Source: Candidatus Poribacteria bacterium (GTDB taxonomy: Bacteria > Poribacteria > WGA-4E > WGA-3G). From it: DNA of 58,850 nucleotides. A model generated the notes under the pieces. The model saw only the letters and a list, made by a program, of their open reading frames with translations, did not search any database and was not told where the DNA came from. Numbering within the stretch: the first letter of the stretch is position 1; the number at the start of each line of letters is the position of its first letter. The stretch spans positions 77,961 to 136,810 of the forward strand of contig PYIY01000195.1 in the NCBI GenBank assembly GCA_003635195.1, read 5' to 3'. Made by a program: the position numbers and the translations under genes. Positions 26,393-35,617 of the stretch are shown here, in pieces.

Positions 26393-26995
26393 TTAGGATT
26401 GAAAATCCGAGAGATGTTCAACGAGGCTTGCTAATGGAAGTCCAACGACATTAAAATAGCACCCTTCAATGCGGCGAACGAAAGCGGCACCGCGTCCTTG
26501 AATTCCATAAGCACCTGCTTTGTCTGATGCTTCCCCGCTTTCAATATAGGCGGTAATCTCAGCAGCATGCAGCTGCCGGAAATAGACTTGGGTTGTTTCT
26601 GCCCAGACCCTATCCTCACCTGTCGCTGCATCAACTAACGCCACGCCTGTCACAACTTCATGGCAGGTGCCGTTAAGGCGCGACAACATCACCCATGCGT
26701 CCGCATCGTCAGTGGGTTTACCGAGAAGCTCCCCATCTAAAGATACCAACGTATCGGCTCCGATAATCAGACCGTGGTTGTAATATTGTGTGACAGAAGC
26801 AGCCTTTAAGGAGGCAAGTTCTTGTGTGACTTCACTCGCAGACTTGTTTACGTGGACGTTGTGCGGTGGTTCGACAATATCACTCGGATGTATTTCAAAT
26901 GTTAACCCGATCTGTGATAGCAACGCTGAGCGTCGAGGCGATGCAGAGGCTAAAATCAGGTGCGGAACTTCTACAATACATTCGCGCGTTTGCAT
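26393..26995 (-). CDS. maf: Maf family nucleotide pyrophosphatase
   Basis: 200 residues. The family N-terminal motif LILASASPRRSALL (about residues 13-26) is followed by IIGADTLVSLDGELLGKP and SDKAGAYGIQGRGAAFVRRIEG, which carry the catalytic acidic residues and substrate pocket. Maf proteins hydrolyse non-canonical or modified nucleoside triphosphates, mainly dTTP/UTP-type. It starts 2 bp after the stop of the upstream small protein. Confidence 0.95.
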   Translation of the reverse strand: MQTRECIVEVPHLILASASPRRSALLSQIGLTFEIHPSDIVEPPHNVHVNKSASEVTQELASLKAASVTQYYNHGLIIGADTLVSLDGELLGKPTDDADAWVMLSRLNGTCHEVVTGVALVDAATGEDRVWAETTQVYFRQLHAAEITAYIESGEASDKAGAYGIQGRGAAFVRRIEGCYFNVVGLPLASLVEHLSDFQS

Positions 26996-26996
26996 G

Positions 26997-27305
26997 CTAT
27001 TTCAGACAATACCATTTTGTATCTTGTCCCTCGTGGATTTGCAACAGATTCGCCTGAACCAATTCTTGAAGACCGTTTTCAATATCCGCCTTAGAAAATC
27101 CGATCTTTTGAAGAAGCGGGTCACGGTGTGGCATGCGAAACCACTCGGGGTTGTCGGAAGAACGATATCTTTTTTTAAAGACCTCCAAAGCATTGTACAA
27201 ACGCAGCGTCCTCGGAGGCAATCCAACAAGTGGGTTAATCTCAGCAAAGGATTGGAGCGATTCGTTCGGCATTGCTTCAGTCCATAGATAAGCAGAGTTA
27301 TTCAT
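26997..27305 (-). CDS. Hypothetical protein, possible winged helix
   Basis: 102 residues, soluble, with mostly helical sequence and a C-terminal segment (GFSKADIENGLQELVQANLLQIHEGQDTKWYCLK) that reads like the recognition helix and wing of a winged-helix fold. No named family. Almost touching maf on the same strand, so it is probably cotranscribed. It may be a regulator or a structural adaptor. Confidence 0.6.
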   Translation of the reverse strand: MNNSAYLWTEAMPNESLQSFAEINPLVGLPPRTLRLYNALEVFKKRYRSSDNPEWFRMPHRDPLLQKIGFSKADIENGLQELVQANLLQIHEGQDTKWYCLK

Positions 27306-27420
27306 ACTTTGTATAACGTATGTATCTGGAAATTGGTTACAAAAAGTAATAAACGACCTTTTGGTACTTTTTTTGTATATGAATATTGCAGCGTCTCATG
27401 ATGCACCTGTCTCGCTGCTT

Positions 27421-27449
27421 TTGACAATTTTTCGAGGTCGTGGTAAACT
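27421..27449 (+). promoter_or_regulatory. Promoter of the DUF6785 membrane protein gene
   Basis: TTGACA (27421-27426), 17 bp, TAAACT (27444-27449). A start near 27456 leaves a leader of about 24 nt before the TTG at 27480, with AGGA at 27466-27469 as ribosome site. Confidence 0.65.
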
Positions 27450-27479
27450 CTACCAAATTTCATACAGGATGGTGCCCTA

Positions 27480-29432
27480 TTGCCCTCCTCAAACGAAAAT
27501 CGCCTATCTGTACGTTCCCTCCTATTCGGTATCTGTTTTGTTATCCTGATATGTTGCATCGTCTCTTATGCGGAATTAGTAATTACCTATATCCAAATCG
27601 GGTTTTTACAGTTGCCACCAGCAGTGATTGGGCTGTTCTTTTTCCTGGTATTAGGGAATCGGTTGCTTGCCAAACTAAACGACCAGTTTGCGTTGTCCCC
27701 GCGCGAATTAATGTGTATCTATTGCATGATGCTCGTTGCGTCAATGATTTCGTCGCGCGGGGTCATGGAAAAACTCATTCCTGCGCTCATCGCTGTCAAT
27801 TATTTTACGAACGAGACCAACAGCTGGGATACCCTTTTCTTTCCACACATCAAACCTTGGTTGATCCCATTTTCACCGGAACAAAAAGGTCAGGCACCCA
27901 TTGCCGTCAGTTTCTATGAAGGCACACAAACAGGTGATGCTATTCCGTGGCGAGCGTGGTTAGAGCCGTTGTGCGTTTGGGGTGTGCTGGTCTTTTTAGT
28001 GTTCACTGCGTTTCTCTGCTTAGCAGCAATTTTGCGTAAACAGTGGGTTGAAAACGAAAAGCTGTCGTTTCCGTTAGTCTCACTCCCGCTTGAGTTCGTC
28101 CACGAGGGACGCGGCTTTTTTCGGAATAGGCTTATGTGGATCGGGTTTGCCCTGCCTGCCTTCATCTTTACGTTAAACGGACTCCATGAAATCTGGCCCC
28201 AAATTCCAAATATCTCGCTGAGGTACGTACTCAATCAATACTTTACAGAACGACCGTTCAACGCGATGGTTTACACGCCGATTTTTCTCTCTTTTGCGGC
28301 GATAGGGTTCTTCTACTTACTGCCAACGCAATTACTTTTTAGCTTATGGTTCTTTTTTTTACTCACGCGGCTTCAAGACGTTGTTGCGGCAATGTTCGGT
28401 TTACGGGTAAGCACGATGCCGCTCTACCCAACTCGACTCTATATCGGCTACCAAGTTGCGGGTGCCTATGTTGTCCTGGTAATTTCGTTTATCTATATGG
28501 GATTTCCGCATTTCCGACAGGTGTTTCGTCGGGCGTTTACTGCGACGCAAGCGGATGACCGAGAGGAACTTTTGCCGTATCGTACGGCGGTTTGGGGACT
28601 CATTATCAGTATAACTCTCGCGATAGGGTGGTGTTACGCAGCAGGACTGAATTTAGGGTTTGCGGCGTTCGAGATATTGGTTTATATCTGCATTGTTGCG
28701 GTTGTGATGGCACGCAGTACGGCGGAAGGCGGTCTGTTGATGACAGAAACATCGTTTCGACCGTTAGATTTGTATCAACTTGTTGCGAGCAAAGCGTCAT
28801 TGGGTGCGCAAAGTCTCACCGTGTTATCGTTCCTTGACGCAATTTTCACGCGCGATCAGCGTGGGTTAATCCTTACAGGTTTCCTTGATGGTTTAAAAAT
28901 CCGGGATCGGGTGGGAATGTCTTACCGCTCATTGGTTGGCGTATTCGTGTTAGGCAGTACATTGGCATTTTTATGTGCAGCAGCGATTCATCTATGGTTG
29001 CCGTATACGCACGGTGCCAACTACATGTATAGCTACACCTATCGCGGGAATCCGCTTTGGGCATTTCAGGACAACGTCGCAGCGATGGAGGGGTTAGGCG
29101 CAGACCTCCGCACAACAGGTGGGCTTTTTTTCGGGATAGGCATATTCGTGACAACTATCTTGGTTGTCCTGAGAATGCTATACTGGTGGTGGCCCCTGCA
29201 CCCACTTGGGTATGCATTATCGGCTTCGTGGACGCTGATTGTGTTCTGGTTTCCGGTTTTAATCGCGTGGAGCATTAAAACGCCGCTTCTCCGTTACAGC
29301 GGGATACGGCAGTATCAACGGTTTCGTCCTTTCTTCTTAGGCATGATTTTCGGAGAATTCAGCATGGCGGTTGTGTGGTCGCTCATCAGTTGGGCAGCAA
29401 ATGTCCCAGCCCCGTTCTTTCCGTGGCCCTGA
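27480..29432 (+). CDS. DUF6785-type large integral membrane protein (OPT-like)
   Basis: 650 residues with about 14 helices. Segments such as FALSPRELMCIYCMMLVASMISSRGVMEKL, RKQWVENEKLSFPLVSLPLEF and MARSTAEGGLLMTETSFRP match the DUF6785/6784 family, large membrane proteins common in Poribacteria and Planctomycetes and distantly like oligopeptide transporters. The role is probably solute transport. It uses a TTG start supported by the nearby promoter and AGGA. It converges on the D-threonine aldolase-like gene with 18 bp between stops. Confidence 0.78.
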   Translation: MPSSNENRLSVRSLLFGICFVILICCIVSYAELVITYIQIGFLQLPPAVIGLFFFLVLGNRLLAKLNDQFALSPRELMCIYCMMLVASMISSRGVMEKLIPALIAVNYFTNETNSWDTLFFPHIKPWLIPFSPEQKGQAPIAVSFYEGTQTGDAIPWRAWLEPLCVWGVLVFLVFTAFLCLAAILRKQWVENEKLSFPLVSLPLEFVHEGRGFFRNRLMWIGFALPAFIFTLNGLHEIWPQIPNISLRYVLNQYFTERPFNAMVYTPIFLSFAAIGFFYLLPTQLLFSLWFFFLLTRLQDVVAAMFGLRVSTMPLYPTRLYIGYQVAGAYVVLVISFIYMGFPHFRQVFRRAFTATQADDREELLPYRTAVWGLIISITLAIGWCYAAGLNLGFAAFEILVYICIVAVVMARSTAEGGLLMTETSFRPLDLYQLVASKASLGAQSLTVLSFLDAIFTRDQRGLILTGFLDGLKIRDRVGMSYRSLVGVFVLGSTLAFLCAAAIHLWLPYTHGANYMYSYTYRGNPLWAFQDNVAAMEGLGADLRTTGGLFFGIGIFVTTILVVLRMLYWWWPLHPLGYALSASWTLIVFWFPVLIAWSIKTPLLRYSGIRQYQRFRPFFLGMIFGEFSMAVVWSLISWAANVPAPFFPWP

Positions 29433-29450
29433 GCATCATGTTTCTCAAGT

Positions 29451-30560
29451 TCACGCAGCAGTTCGATTGCGTGCCGTGACTTCCCATGTTCCGCGACAAT
29501 ATCCATCGGCATCTATGACGTAGTAAAACGGATGCAACGCAACACACGGACAGATATGCGTCGGGCAGACGTAAATTTCTTGCCCGATGTGCATCGGTGT
29601 GCTGTCAGGGATGTTAATTGCCCAATGCTCCTCGTGTTGCATGCTCACTTCAGCACTCTCAACACTCAAAACGACACCACGCACACCCTCAGGATCCGCG
29701 GCGATGGCTTTATGTCCTAAATCAAGAGTAATCCGATGCGGTGTAGGAATACTAATGATACGGCTTAGGAGTAAAGCTGCTGGCGTAAAACCGAGGTCGG
29801 GATAGCGGGTTGTGTAACCGTAATCGTGGAAAACAAACGTTCCCGGCGATGTCTCCACACCCGGTGTCTCCGCATAGATTGGGAATGTTGGTGTACCGCC
29901 CATTACAACCAATGGCACGTCAAGTCCTTTGGCAACAAGTCTATCTTGCATCTCTGCTACCTGTGCGAGGCTCTTGTTGCAGGAGGCTTTCCGCTCGGTA
30001 ACATCTTCATCGTGGATATGTCCATCATAGACGTGTAATCCCCACGGTTGTAATCCTTCTGCCGCTTGAATCTGTGCGTAGACATCTACAGCAGCATCGC
30101 CGACGGGAATCCCTGTGCGGTTCATCCCTACGTCCAAGTCTAACATGACTCTGACCGTTAAGCCGAACTTCGCCACTTCTGCAGAGAGTGCCGACACTGC
30201 TTCTGTATGATCGACGACGACTTTGAAATCTGCGTCGGGATATTGCCGCTGTAGCGATACAAAACGGTTGACATTCGGTCCCACCATCTGATAGGCAATT
30301 AGAATATCCTCTATGCCGTTCTGCGCTAACATCTCTGCTTCTCGTAACGTGGCGCATTTGTGTTTAAGGATACCAGCATCCCGTTCCATCGCGATAATCT
30401 CTGCGGTTTTGTGCGTCTTCGCATGCGGTCTGAGCTTTGAGACATCCCCATTAACAGTAGCAATCGCATGTTCAATGTTCTGCTGAACCTGCGCAAGATA
30501 GACAACAAGCGACGGACTTGGTATCGTTTCAGCGTTCTGAATACGGTATCTTTTATCCAT
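29451..30560 (-). CDS. D-threonine aldolase / D-serine dehydratase-like PLP enzyme
   Basis: 369 residues. The N-terminal alanine-racemase-type barrel has the PLP lysine in RPHAKTHK (K48) and DLDVGMNRTGIP. The C-terminal beta domain ends with a metal site H-x-C in CPTHICPCVALHP, as in DSD1-type enzymes; D-threonine aldolases often have H-x-D. The reaction is cleavage or dehydration of a D-beta-hydroxy amino acid. It lies 27 bp downstream of a sulfatase on the same strand. Confidence 0.87.
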   Translation of the reverse strand: MDKRYRIQNAETIPSPSLVVYLAQVQQNIEHAIATVNGDVSKLRPHAKTHKTAEIIAMERDAGILKHKCATLREAEMLAQNGIEDILIAYQMVGPNVNRFVSLQRQYPDADFKVVVDHTEAVSALSAEVAKFGLTVRVMLDLDVGMNRTGIPVGDAAVDVYAQIQAAEGLQPWGLHVYDGHIHDEDVTERKASCNKSLAQVAEMQDRLVAKGLDVPLVVMGGTPTFPIYAETPGVETSPGTFVFHDYGYTTRYPDLGFTPAALLLSRIISIPTPHRITLDLGHKAIAADPEGVRGVVLSVESAEVSMQHEEHWAINIPDSTPMHIGQEIYVCPTHICPCVALHPFYYVIDADGYCRGTWEVTARNRTAA

Positions 30561-30587
30561 GGTTCCACCTCTTTCCCTGTTAAACGG

Positions 30588-32027
30588 TTATTGATCAACA
30601 CTATTTTTCAACGTTGCTGTACGGAGGATAACTCGATCTTCTGTCCAATTATCGCGATACCACGTACATGCCTCAAAGGTATCGTTAAGCGCATCCATGC
30701 GGTGCCGCAACATTGCTCGGAATTGTTCGCGGAGTTCGGTTGATTCAGGGTCATCAATTAGATTACGGGTTTGGAAGGGATCGGCGATATTATCGAAAAG
30801 TTTCTCACTGCGATCCGGACGGTGGACGGCGTAGGTGTGTCGCTTTGTGCGGAGGGCGCGCCACTCGTAACCGTCTTCCCATTTTGCGGTACATCCCATG
30901 CCTTGCATGAATGCTGCATCGGGTTCATCGGTGGGTTGGTTGAACGCGGCTTCGCTTAAATCAGTGCCTTCAACATCGTTTGGGATTGGTAGATTCAGCA
31001 TGGATAGCAGTGTCGGCATGATGTCGGGTGTGTTCAGGCATGCATTCGAGATGTGTCCTGCAGGAATTTGTCCTTGCCACCGGACAAGAAAGGGAACGCG
31101 GACTGCCTCCTCATAAAAGATGTTCTTCGCGCGGCGACCCTGCGCGCCAAACATTTCACCGTGATCAGATGTAAAGACAAAGATTGTATCCTCGCGCAAC
31201 CCAAGGTTATCAATAGCTTGTAGCAATCGCCCGATATTCCGATCCAGATTGGTTGTCATTGCGTAATAAACACGCATCCATTCAGGGATTTGGGTCCTTT
31301 GTTTCGGCGACATAATTGCCCATGTATCGCCGTAAGGGTCATTCTCATCGCGATAGTTGGGGGGCAGTAGGAAGTCGATGTCTCGGAATATCTCATAATC
31401 AGCGGCTGGAACGTTGTCTTGTGTCCATGGATCGTGCGGTGTCCCGATTGAGAGGAAAAGCGCGAAAGGGTCGTCTACTCTTGATGCCCGTTGCAGGTAA
31501 TCAATTGCCATGTCTGTTTGTCCGTCCGGTTCATATCCGGGAAGAACAATTTTTTCAGGTGAGTCCTCGTGATAATACGCATCAAAATAGAGATGATGAA
31601 AATTGTATGCCGACCACTCGCCATCAAAACCGAGGCGATGCCGTCCGGGTGGAATGTAGGAATTCCTCGGATCGTTGTGCCTTCCCAATTGATTTGCCCA
31701 CAGATGCCATTTCCCGATGTAACTTGTCTGGTAGCCGTTGCGATGCAAAACATGCCCGAAGCAGTCGTGATTTGGGTTCATACGGAGTTCATTAATCGCC
31801 ATGCCGGTGCTACTGGGGTATTTACCGGTGAAGAGTGAGGCGCGATACGGCGCACACATCGGGCTGCCAGAGACAGCGTTATAGAAATTCGCACCCTCTG
31901 TCGCGAGCCGATTAATATTAGGTGTCCGTGCGCGGGCATCGCCAGCGTAGCCACATGACTGGTAACGGAGCTGATCGGCGAAGACATAGACGAGGTTCGG
32001 TCGCTTTTTGCTTGAACGAGACATCAA
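30588..32027 (-). CDS. Sulfatase (formylglycine type)
   Basis: 479 residues of the alkaline phosphatase-like fold. C58 in PMCAPYRASLFTGKYPS fits C-x-P-x-R and should be converted to formylglycine. FADQLRYQSCGY gives the N-terminal metal Asp and VFTSDHGEMFGAQGRR the second metal site. It hydrolyses sulfate esters, probably of polysaccharides. No signal peptide is evident, so a cytoplasmic location is possible. The maturation enzyme is not in the window. Confidence 0.93.
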   Translation of the reverse strand: MMSRSSKKRPNLVYVFADQLRYQSCGYAGDARARTPNINRLATEGANFYNAVSGSPMCAPYRASLFTGKYPSSTGMAINELRMNPNHDCFGHVLHRNGYQTSYIGKWHLWANQLGRHNDPRNSYIPPGRHRLGFDGEWSAYNFHHLYFDAYYHEDSPEKIVLPGYEPDGQTDMAIDYLQRASRVDDPFALFLSIGTPHDPWTQDNVPAADYEIFRDIDFLLPPNYRDENDPYGDTWAIMSPKQRTQIPEWMRVYYAMTTNLDRNIGRLLQAIDNLGLREDTIFVFTSDHGEMFGAQGRRAKNIFYEEAVRVPFLVRWQGQIPAGHISNACLNTPDIMPTLLSMLNLPIPNDVEGTDLSEAAFNQPTDEPDAAFMQGMGCTAKWEDGYEWRALRTKRHTYAVHRPDRSEKLFDNIADPFQTRNLIDDPESTELREQFRAMLRHRMDALNDTFEACTWYRDNWTEDRVILRTATLKNSVDQ

Positions 32028-32634
32028 AATATTCCTCTCGATTTGTGATGTCTAAAGCATAGCATACCGCAGCAGATCCTTCAAGCCAAAAACGAGGTTG
32101 TGAAATTACCCATTGCCACAAAGAAAGTCGAATACTGAATTTGGCGACAGTTAATGCGGATCCCCATCACCTCGCCAGTAGTCCGTCCAATCTAAAATTA
32201 GGGTTGTTTCGGATCAGCTGATTCATTTGACCTTACGACGGGCGATGAATCGCCCTATTACGAACGAGTCCACCGACAATTCAAAAGTGGACACACTTAC
32301 AGCTCTTTTAGCTCAGGACATACACACCACAGTAATCACTTTGCTAATCATCAACATAACTATTATTACTGCCCATGGGGACAGCAGTACTAAGCGATGG
32401 ATGAGCAGGGACTGCTAGCAGTCAAATATGACTGATATCATACGGTATTTTTTAGGGAAAAGCAATAAATTTAGACCGATTTTTATTGACAATTTTCCCG
32501 ATTTCTGTTAGACTTATGCTTACTAAACAAAGATGGGACAAGAGCATTACGAGAAACCCGTATCTCATTATCATTTTACCGAAAACCGTCCATTTTTTAT
32601 GGAACTCACATTCACTATTAAGGAGTATTTTCTG
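32028..32634. other. Intergenic region with palindrome and promoter
   Basis: Contains the hairpin GGGCGA-TGAA-TCGCCC (32240-32255) of a dispersed family and a promoter TTGACA-17 bp-TAGACT (32486-32514) for the downstream gene. The frame from 32533 upstream of the chosen start is in the leader. No other gene is seen. Confidence 0.55.
32486..32514 (+). promoter_or_regulatory. Promoter of the 5'-nucleotidase family gene
   Basis: TTGACA (32486-32491), 17 bp, TAGACT (32509-32514). The leader of about 115 nt reaches the ATG at 32635, which has AAGGAG upstream. Confidence 0.65.
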
Positions 32635-35520
32635 ATGCAGAATAAGGAACCTCTCGTTCCAAATGTTATAGGGCTGAAAGCCCAGATTACAAAAATAGTT
32701 TTCTCGATTTTACTGTTAGGTCTTCTCACGCCTGCCTTTTCCCAAAACGAAGAGCCCGCCTCGTCTAAAACGACACTTCAACTGCTCCATGCAGCAGACA
32801 TGGAGGGCGGTATTGAGGCACTCGAAAACGCGCCTCGCTTCTCATCGGTGCTGAACGCACTGAAAGCCGAGGTTGAAGACACAGTGATCATCGGTGCCGG
32901 CGATAGTTATATTCCCGGTCCGTTTTTCGCAGCTGCCAATAACGGGAGCCTGCGTGAAGTATTAGGAAGAGAAGGTTCAGGACGTGCCGATATTCTGATG
33001 CTCAACGCGATGGGCTTCATGGCAGGCGCGCTTGGAAATCACGAATTTGATGCAGGGACGGGTACACTTGTGAGTTTGATTGCAGCAGATAGAGACTACG
33101 TCGGCACAGCCTTCCCATTCTTGAGCGCGAACTTAGATTTTAGCCTTGATAGTAACCTCGCCTCGCTTGTTGTTGAACCGGGGCAGGAAGCGAGCACAAT
33201 TCCGAATAGTATCACCAAGAGTGTCGTTATCACCACGCCCTCCGGCGAGAAAGTCGGGGTTGTCGGTATGACGACACCACAGCTCGGCAGTCTTTCTGTC
33301 CCGGGGAACGTCGGAATTGCCCCGGCAGATCCCAATGATATGGCAGCATTGGCAGCCATCGTTCAAGAATCCGTTGACGCACTGACAGCAGCCGGCATTA
33401 ATAAGATTATTCTTACCGGACACCTCCAACAGATTAGCCTTGATGAAGCAATTGCGGCCCACGTGAAAGATGTTGACATTATCATTGCTGGCGGTTCAAA
33501 CACGCTTCTCGCTGATGAAACAGATCGCCTCCACCCGGGCGATACTGCAGACCGTCCCTACCCGATCTTGACGCAATCCGCATCAGGCGAACCGATTGCG
33601 ATCGTCGGTACAGATGGGAATTACCGATACGTCGGAAGGTTGGTCGTCGATTTTGATGCGTCAGGTGTCTTAGTCGCCGAATCGATTGACGCTACAGTTA
33701 GCGGTGCCTTTGTTACCGACGAACAAGGTGTCGTAGACACGGGCAATGCGGAACCAGCAGCACGCGTGATCGAAATTACGGAAGCGGTACGGGATGTTGT
33801 GACTGCAAAGGATGGCAATATTTTCGGACAAACGAGTGTCTATCTGAACGGAAACCGCGGTTCTGTGCGCACGGAGGCAACCAACATCGGCAACCTAATC
33901 GCCGATGCGAACCTTGCCGCGGGGAAACGGGTTGACCCGAGCGTTGTTGTGTCTTTGAAAAATGGGGGAGGTATTCGTGCATCAATCGGCGTGACTGCCT
34001 ATGGAGAATTGCTCCCACCGCCTGCGAATGCCTTGGTTGGTAAAACCGAAGGTCAGATTTCACAGATCGACATCGAAAATACACTTCGGTTCAACAACGG
34101 CTTGACACTTTTGACCCTAAGCGCAGCGGAACTGCTTGAAGTCATCGAACACACAGTCGCTGCCTCTGGTGAAGGCTCAACCCCCGGACGTTTCCCGCAA
34201 ATCGCAGGGATGGCGTTCAGTTTTGATACTTCACTACCGGAGGGTTCAAGGGTTCAGTCGCTTGCCATTACCGACGCAGATGGAAATCCGATGGACACAA
34301 TTGCCCAGAACGGTGAAATCGTGGGCGATGCGGATCGCACGTTCCGAATGGTCACGATCACTTTTCTTGTTGATGGTGGAGACGACTATCCGTATGCTAA
34401 TTTCCCGAATACGGATCGTGTTGACCTTACTGAAGCGATGACAGAGGAGCAGTCTGGCGGACAGGCGACCTTCACGGATCCGGGGACAGAGCAAGACGCG
34501 CTTGCAGAATATCTCGCGGCGAACTTCGCTGAAACACCGTTTGACCTGGCGGATGTCGGACCCGAAAGCGACGAACGCATTCAGAACCTCGCATTCCGTG
34601 CCGACAGCCTGATGATGCCCGCGCCAAGCGAGAATGTTTATGATATAGCACTCAGCGCGGGGTTGAATATGATTAGTCTACCGCTGATGTCAAAGGAGCC
34701 CTACACAGCGCGTTCTTTCATGAAAAAAACCGGTGCGACGACTGTTATTGAATACGATACCGCTGCGCAAAGCTTCACCGGATGGACAGCAAATTCCACC
34801 GGCAACGGATTCCCGATTGATGGCGGGAAAGGCTATATTGTCAACGTCACTGCACCGAAGGTTATCAGTTTCACCGGAAGTGCGTGGAAAAACACAACAT
34901 CAACAACCGCAGCGGCACCGACACTGGCATCTGTCCGGAATACGTGGGCATTTGTCTTACGTGCACAGATTGAAGGCATCAGTGGCGTAATGCTCACTGT
35001 CTATAACAGGCACACAAGAGTTGCCGAAGCGGATGCCGCTAACGGTTTCCACGCTGTTTGGGCAGACATGAATCAGCAAGCCGTTGTCTCTGTTGGTGAT
35101 ACGCTGACGATTGAAGTGTGTGACACAGCCGGTGATCTGATTCGCACACTCCAACATGAAATTAGTGTCGCAGACGTTCACCGCGCCTTCACTGAATTCC
35201 GACTCACACCTGCTGACCTCATCCCGAAACGGACGGTGCTGCTTGCCAATTACCCGAACCCGTTCAACCCAGAAACGTGGTTGCCGTATCAGTTGGCAAA
35301 CGACGCTGAAGTCGCAATTCGCATCTATTCATCAGCGGGACAACTCGTCCGAAATCTGGACCTCGGTTTCCAACAGGCTGGCTATTACATCGGGAAGTCA
35401 CGTGCTGCTTATTGGGATGGACGGAATGATTTGGGGGAAAGGCTTGCTTCAGGTGTCTATTTCTACCAGTTAAGTACTCCTAAATCATCAGCAACACGTA
35501 AGATGGTCATTATGAAGTAA
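32635..35520 (+). CDS. Secreted 5'-nucleotidase/phosphoesterase family protein with C-terminal sorting domain
   Basis: 961 residues from the ATG at 32635 (AAGGAG upstream). A signal peptide (IVFSILLLGLLTPAFSQ) precedes a UshA-like calcineurin-type domain with GAGDSYIPGP, LGNHEFD and the C-terminal nucleotidase motif KNGGGIRAS. The first metal motif reads AADMEGG, where most relatives have D-x-H-G. A middle beta region of about 200 residues follows. The final 90 residues (LLANYPNPFNPETWLPYQL, then WDGRNDLGERLASGVYFYQL) form a FlgD/type-A sorting-like domain, used elsewhere to target proteins to the cell surface. Confidence 0.88.
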   Translation: MQNKEPLVPNVIGLKAQITKIVFSILLLGLLTPAFSQNEEPASSKTTLQLLHAADMEGGIEALENAPRFSSVLNALKAEVEDTVIIGAGDSYIPGPFFAAANNGSLREVLGREGSGRADILMLNAMGFMAGALGNHEFDAGTGTLVSLIAADRDYVGTAFPFLSANLDFSLDSNLASLVVEPGQEASTIPNSITKSVVITTPSGEKVGVVGMTTPQLGSLSVPGNVGIAPADPNDMAALAAIVQESVDALTAAGINKIILTGHLQQISLDEAIAAHVKDVDIIIAGGSNTLLADETDRLHPGDTADRPYPILTQSASGEPIAIVGTDGNYRYVGRLVVDFDASGVLVAESIDATVSGAFVTDEQGVVDTGNAEPAARVIEITEAVRDVVTAKDGNIFGQTSVYLNGNRGSVRTEATNIGNLIADANLAAGKRVDPSVVVSLKNGGGIRASIGVTAYGELLPPPANALVGKTEGQISQIDIENTLRFNNGLTLLTLSAAELLEVIEHTVAASGEGSTPGRFPQIAGMAFSFDTSLPEGSRVQSLAITDADGNPMDTIAQNGEIVGDADRTFRMVTITFLVDGGDDYPYANFPNTDRVDLTEAMTEEQSGGQATFTDPGTEQDALAEYLAANFAETPFDLADVGPESDERIQNLAFRADSLMMPAPSENVYDIALSAGLNMISLPLMSKEPYTARSFMKKTGATTVIEYDTAAQSFTGWTANSTGNGFPIDGGKGYIVNVTAPKVISFTGSAWKNTTSTTAAAPTLASVRNTWAFVLRAQIEGISGVMLTVYNRHTRVAEADAANGFHAVWADMNQQAVVSVGDTLTIEVCDTAGDLIRTLQHEISVADVHRAFTEFRLTPADLIPKRTVLLANYPNPFNPETWLPYQLANDAEVAIRIYSSAGQLVRNLDLGFQQAGYYIGKSRAAYWDGRNDLGERLASGVYFYQLSTPKSSATRKMVIMK

Positions 35521-35542
35521 TTTCACACTTAAAATAAAAAAA

Positions 35543-35591
35543 GGAAGGCTGGAAGTGCATCGTTTACTCCGATCCATTCTTCCAGCCTTCC
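35543..35591. terminator. Bidirectional terminator-like hairpin
   Basis: GGAAGGCTGGAAG (35543-35555) pairs perfectly with CTTCCAGCCTTCC (35579-35591), 13 bp, between two convergent genes. The 5' side is preceded by an A-rich run (AAAATAAAAAAA), giving a U-run for the minus-strand transcript. Confidence 0.75.
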
Positions 35592-35617
35592 AATATAATC
35601 CTTCCATTCGTCCTCTG

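Noticed and set aside
27302..27559. 85-residue frame on the minus strand
   Set aside because: It overlaps the promoter and start of the DUF6785 gene and has no recognisable family or ribosome site.
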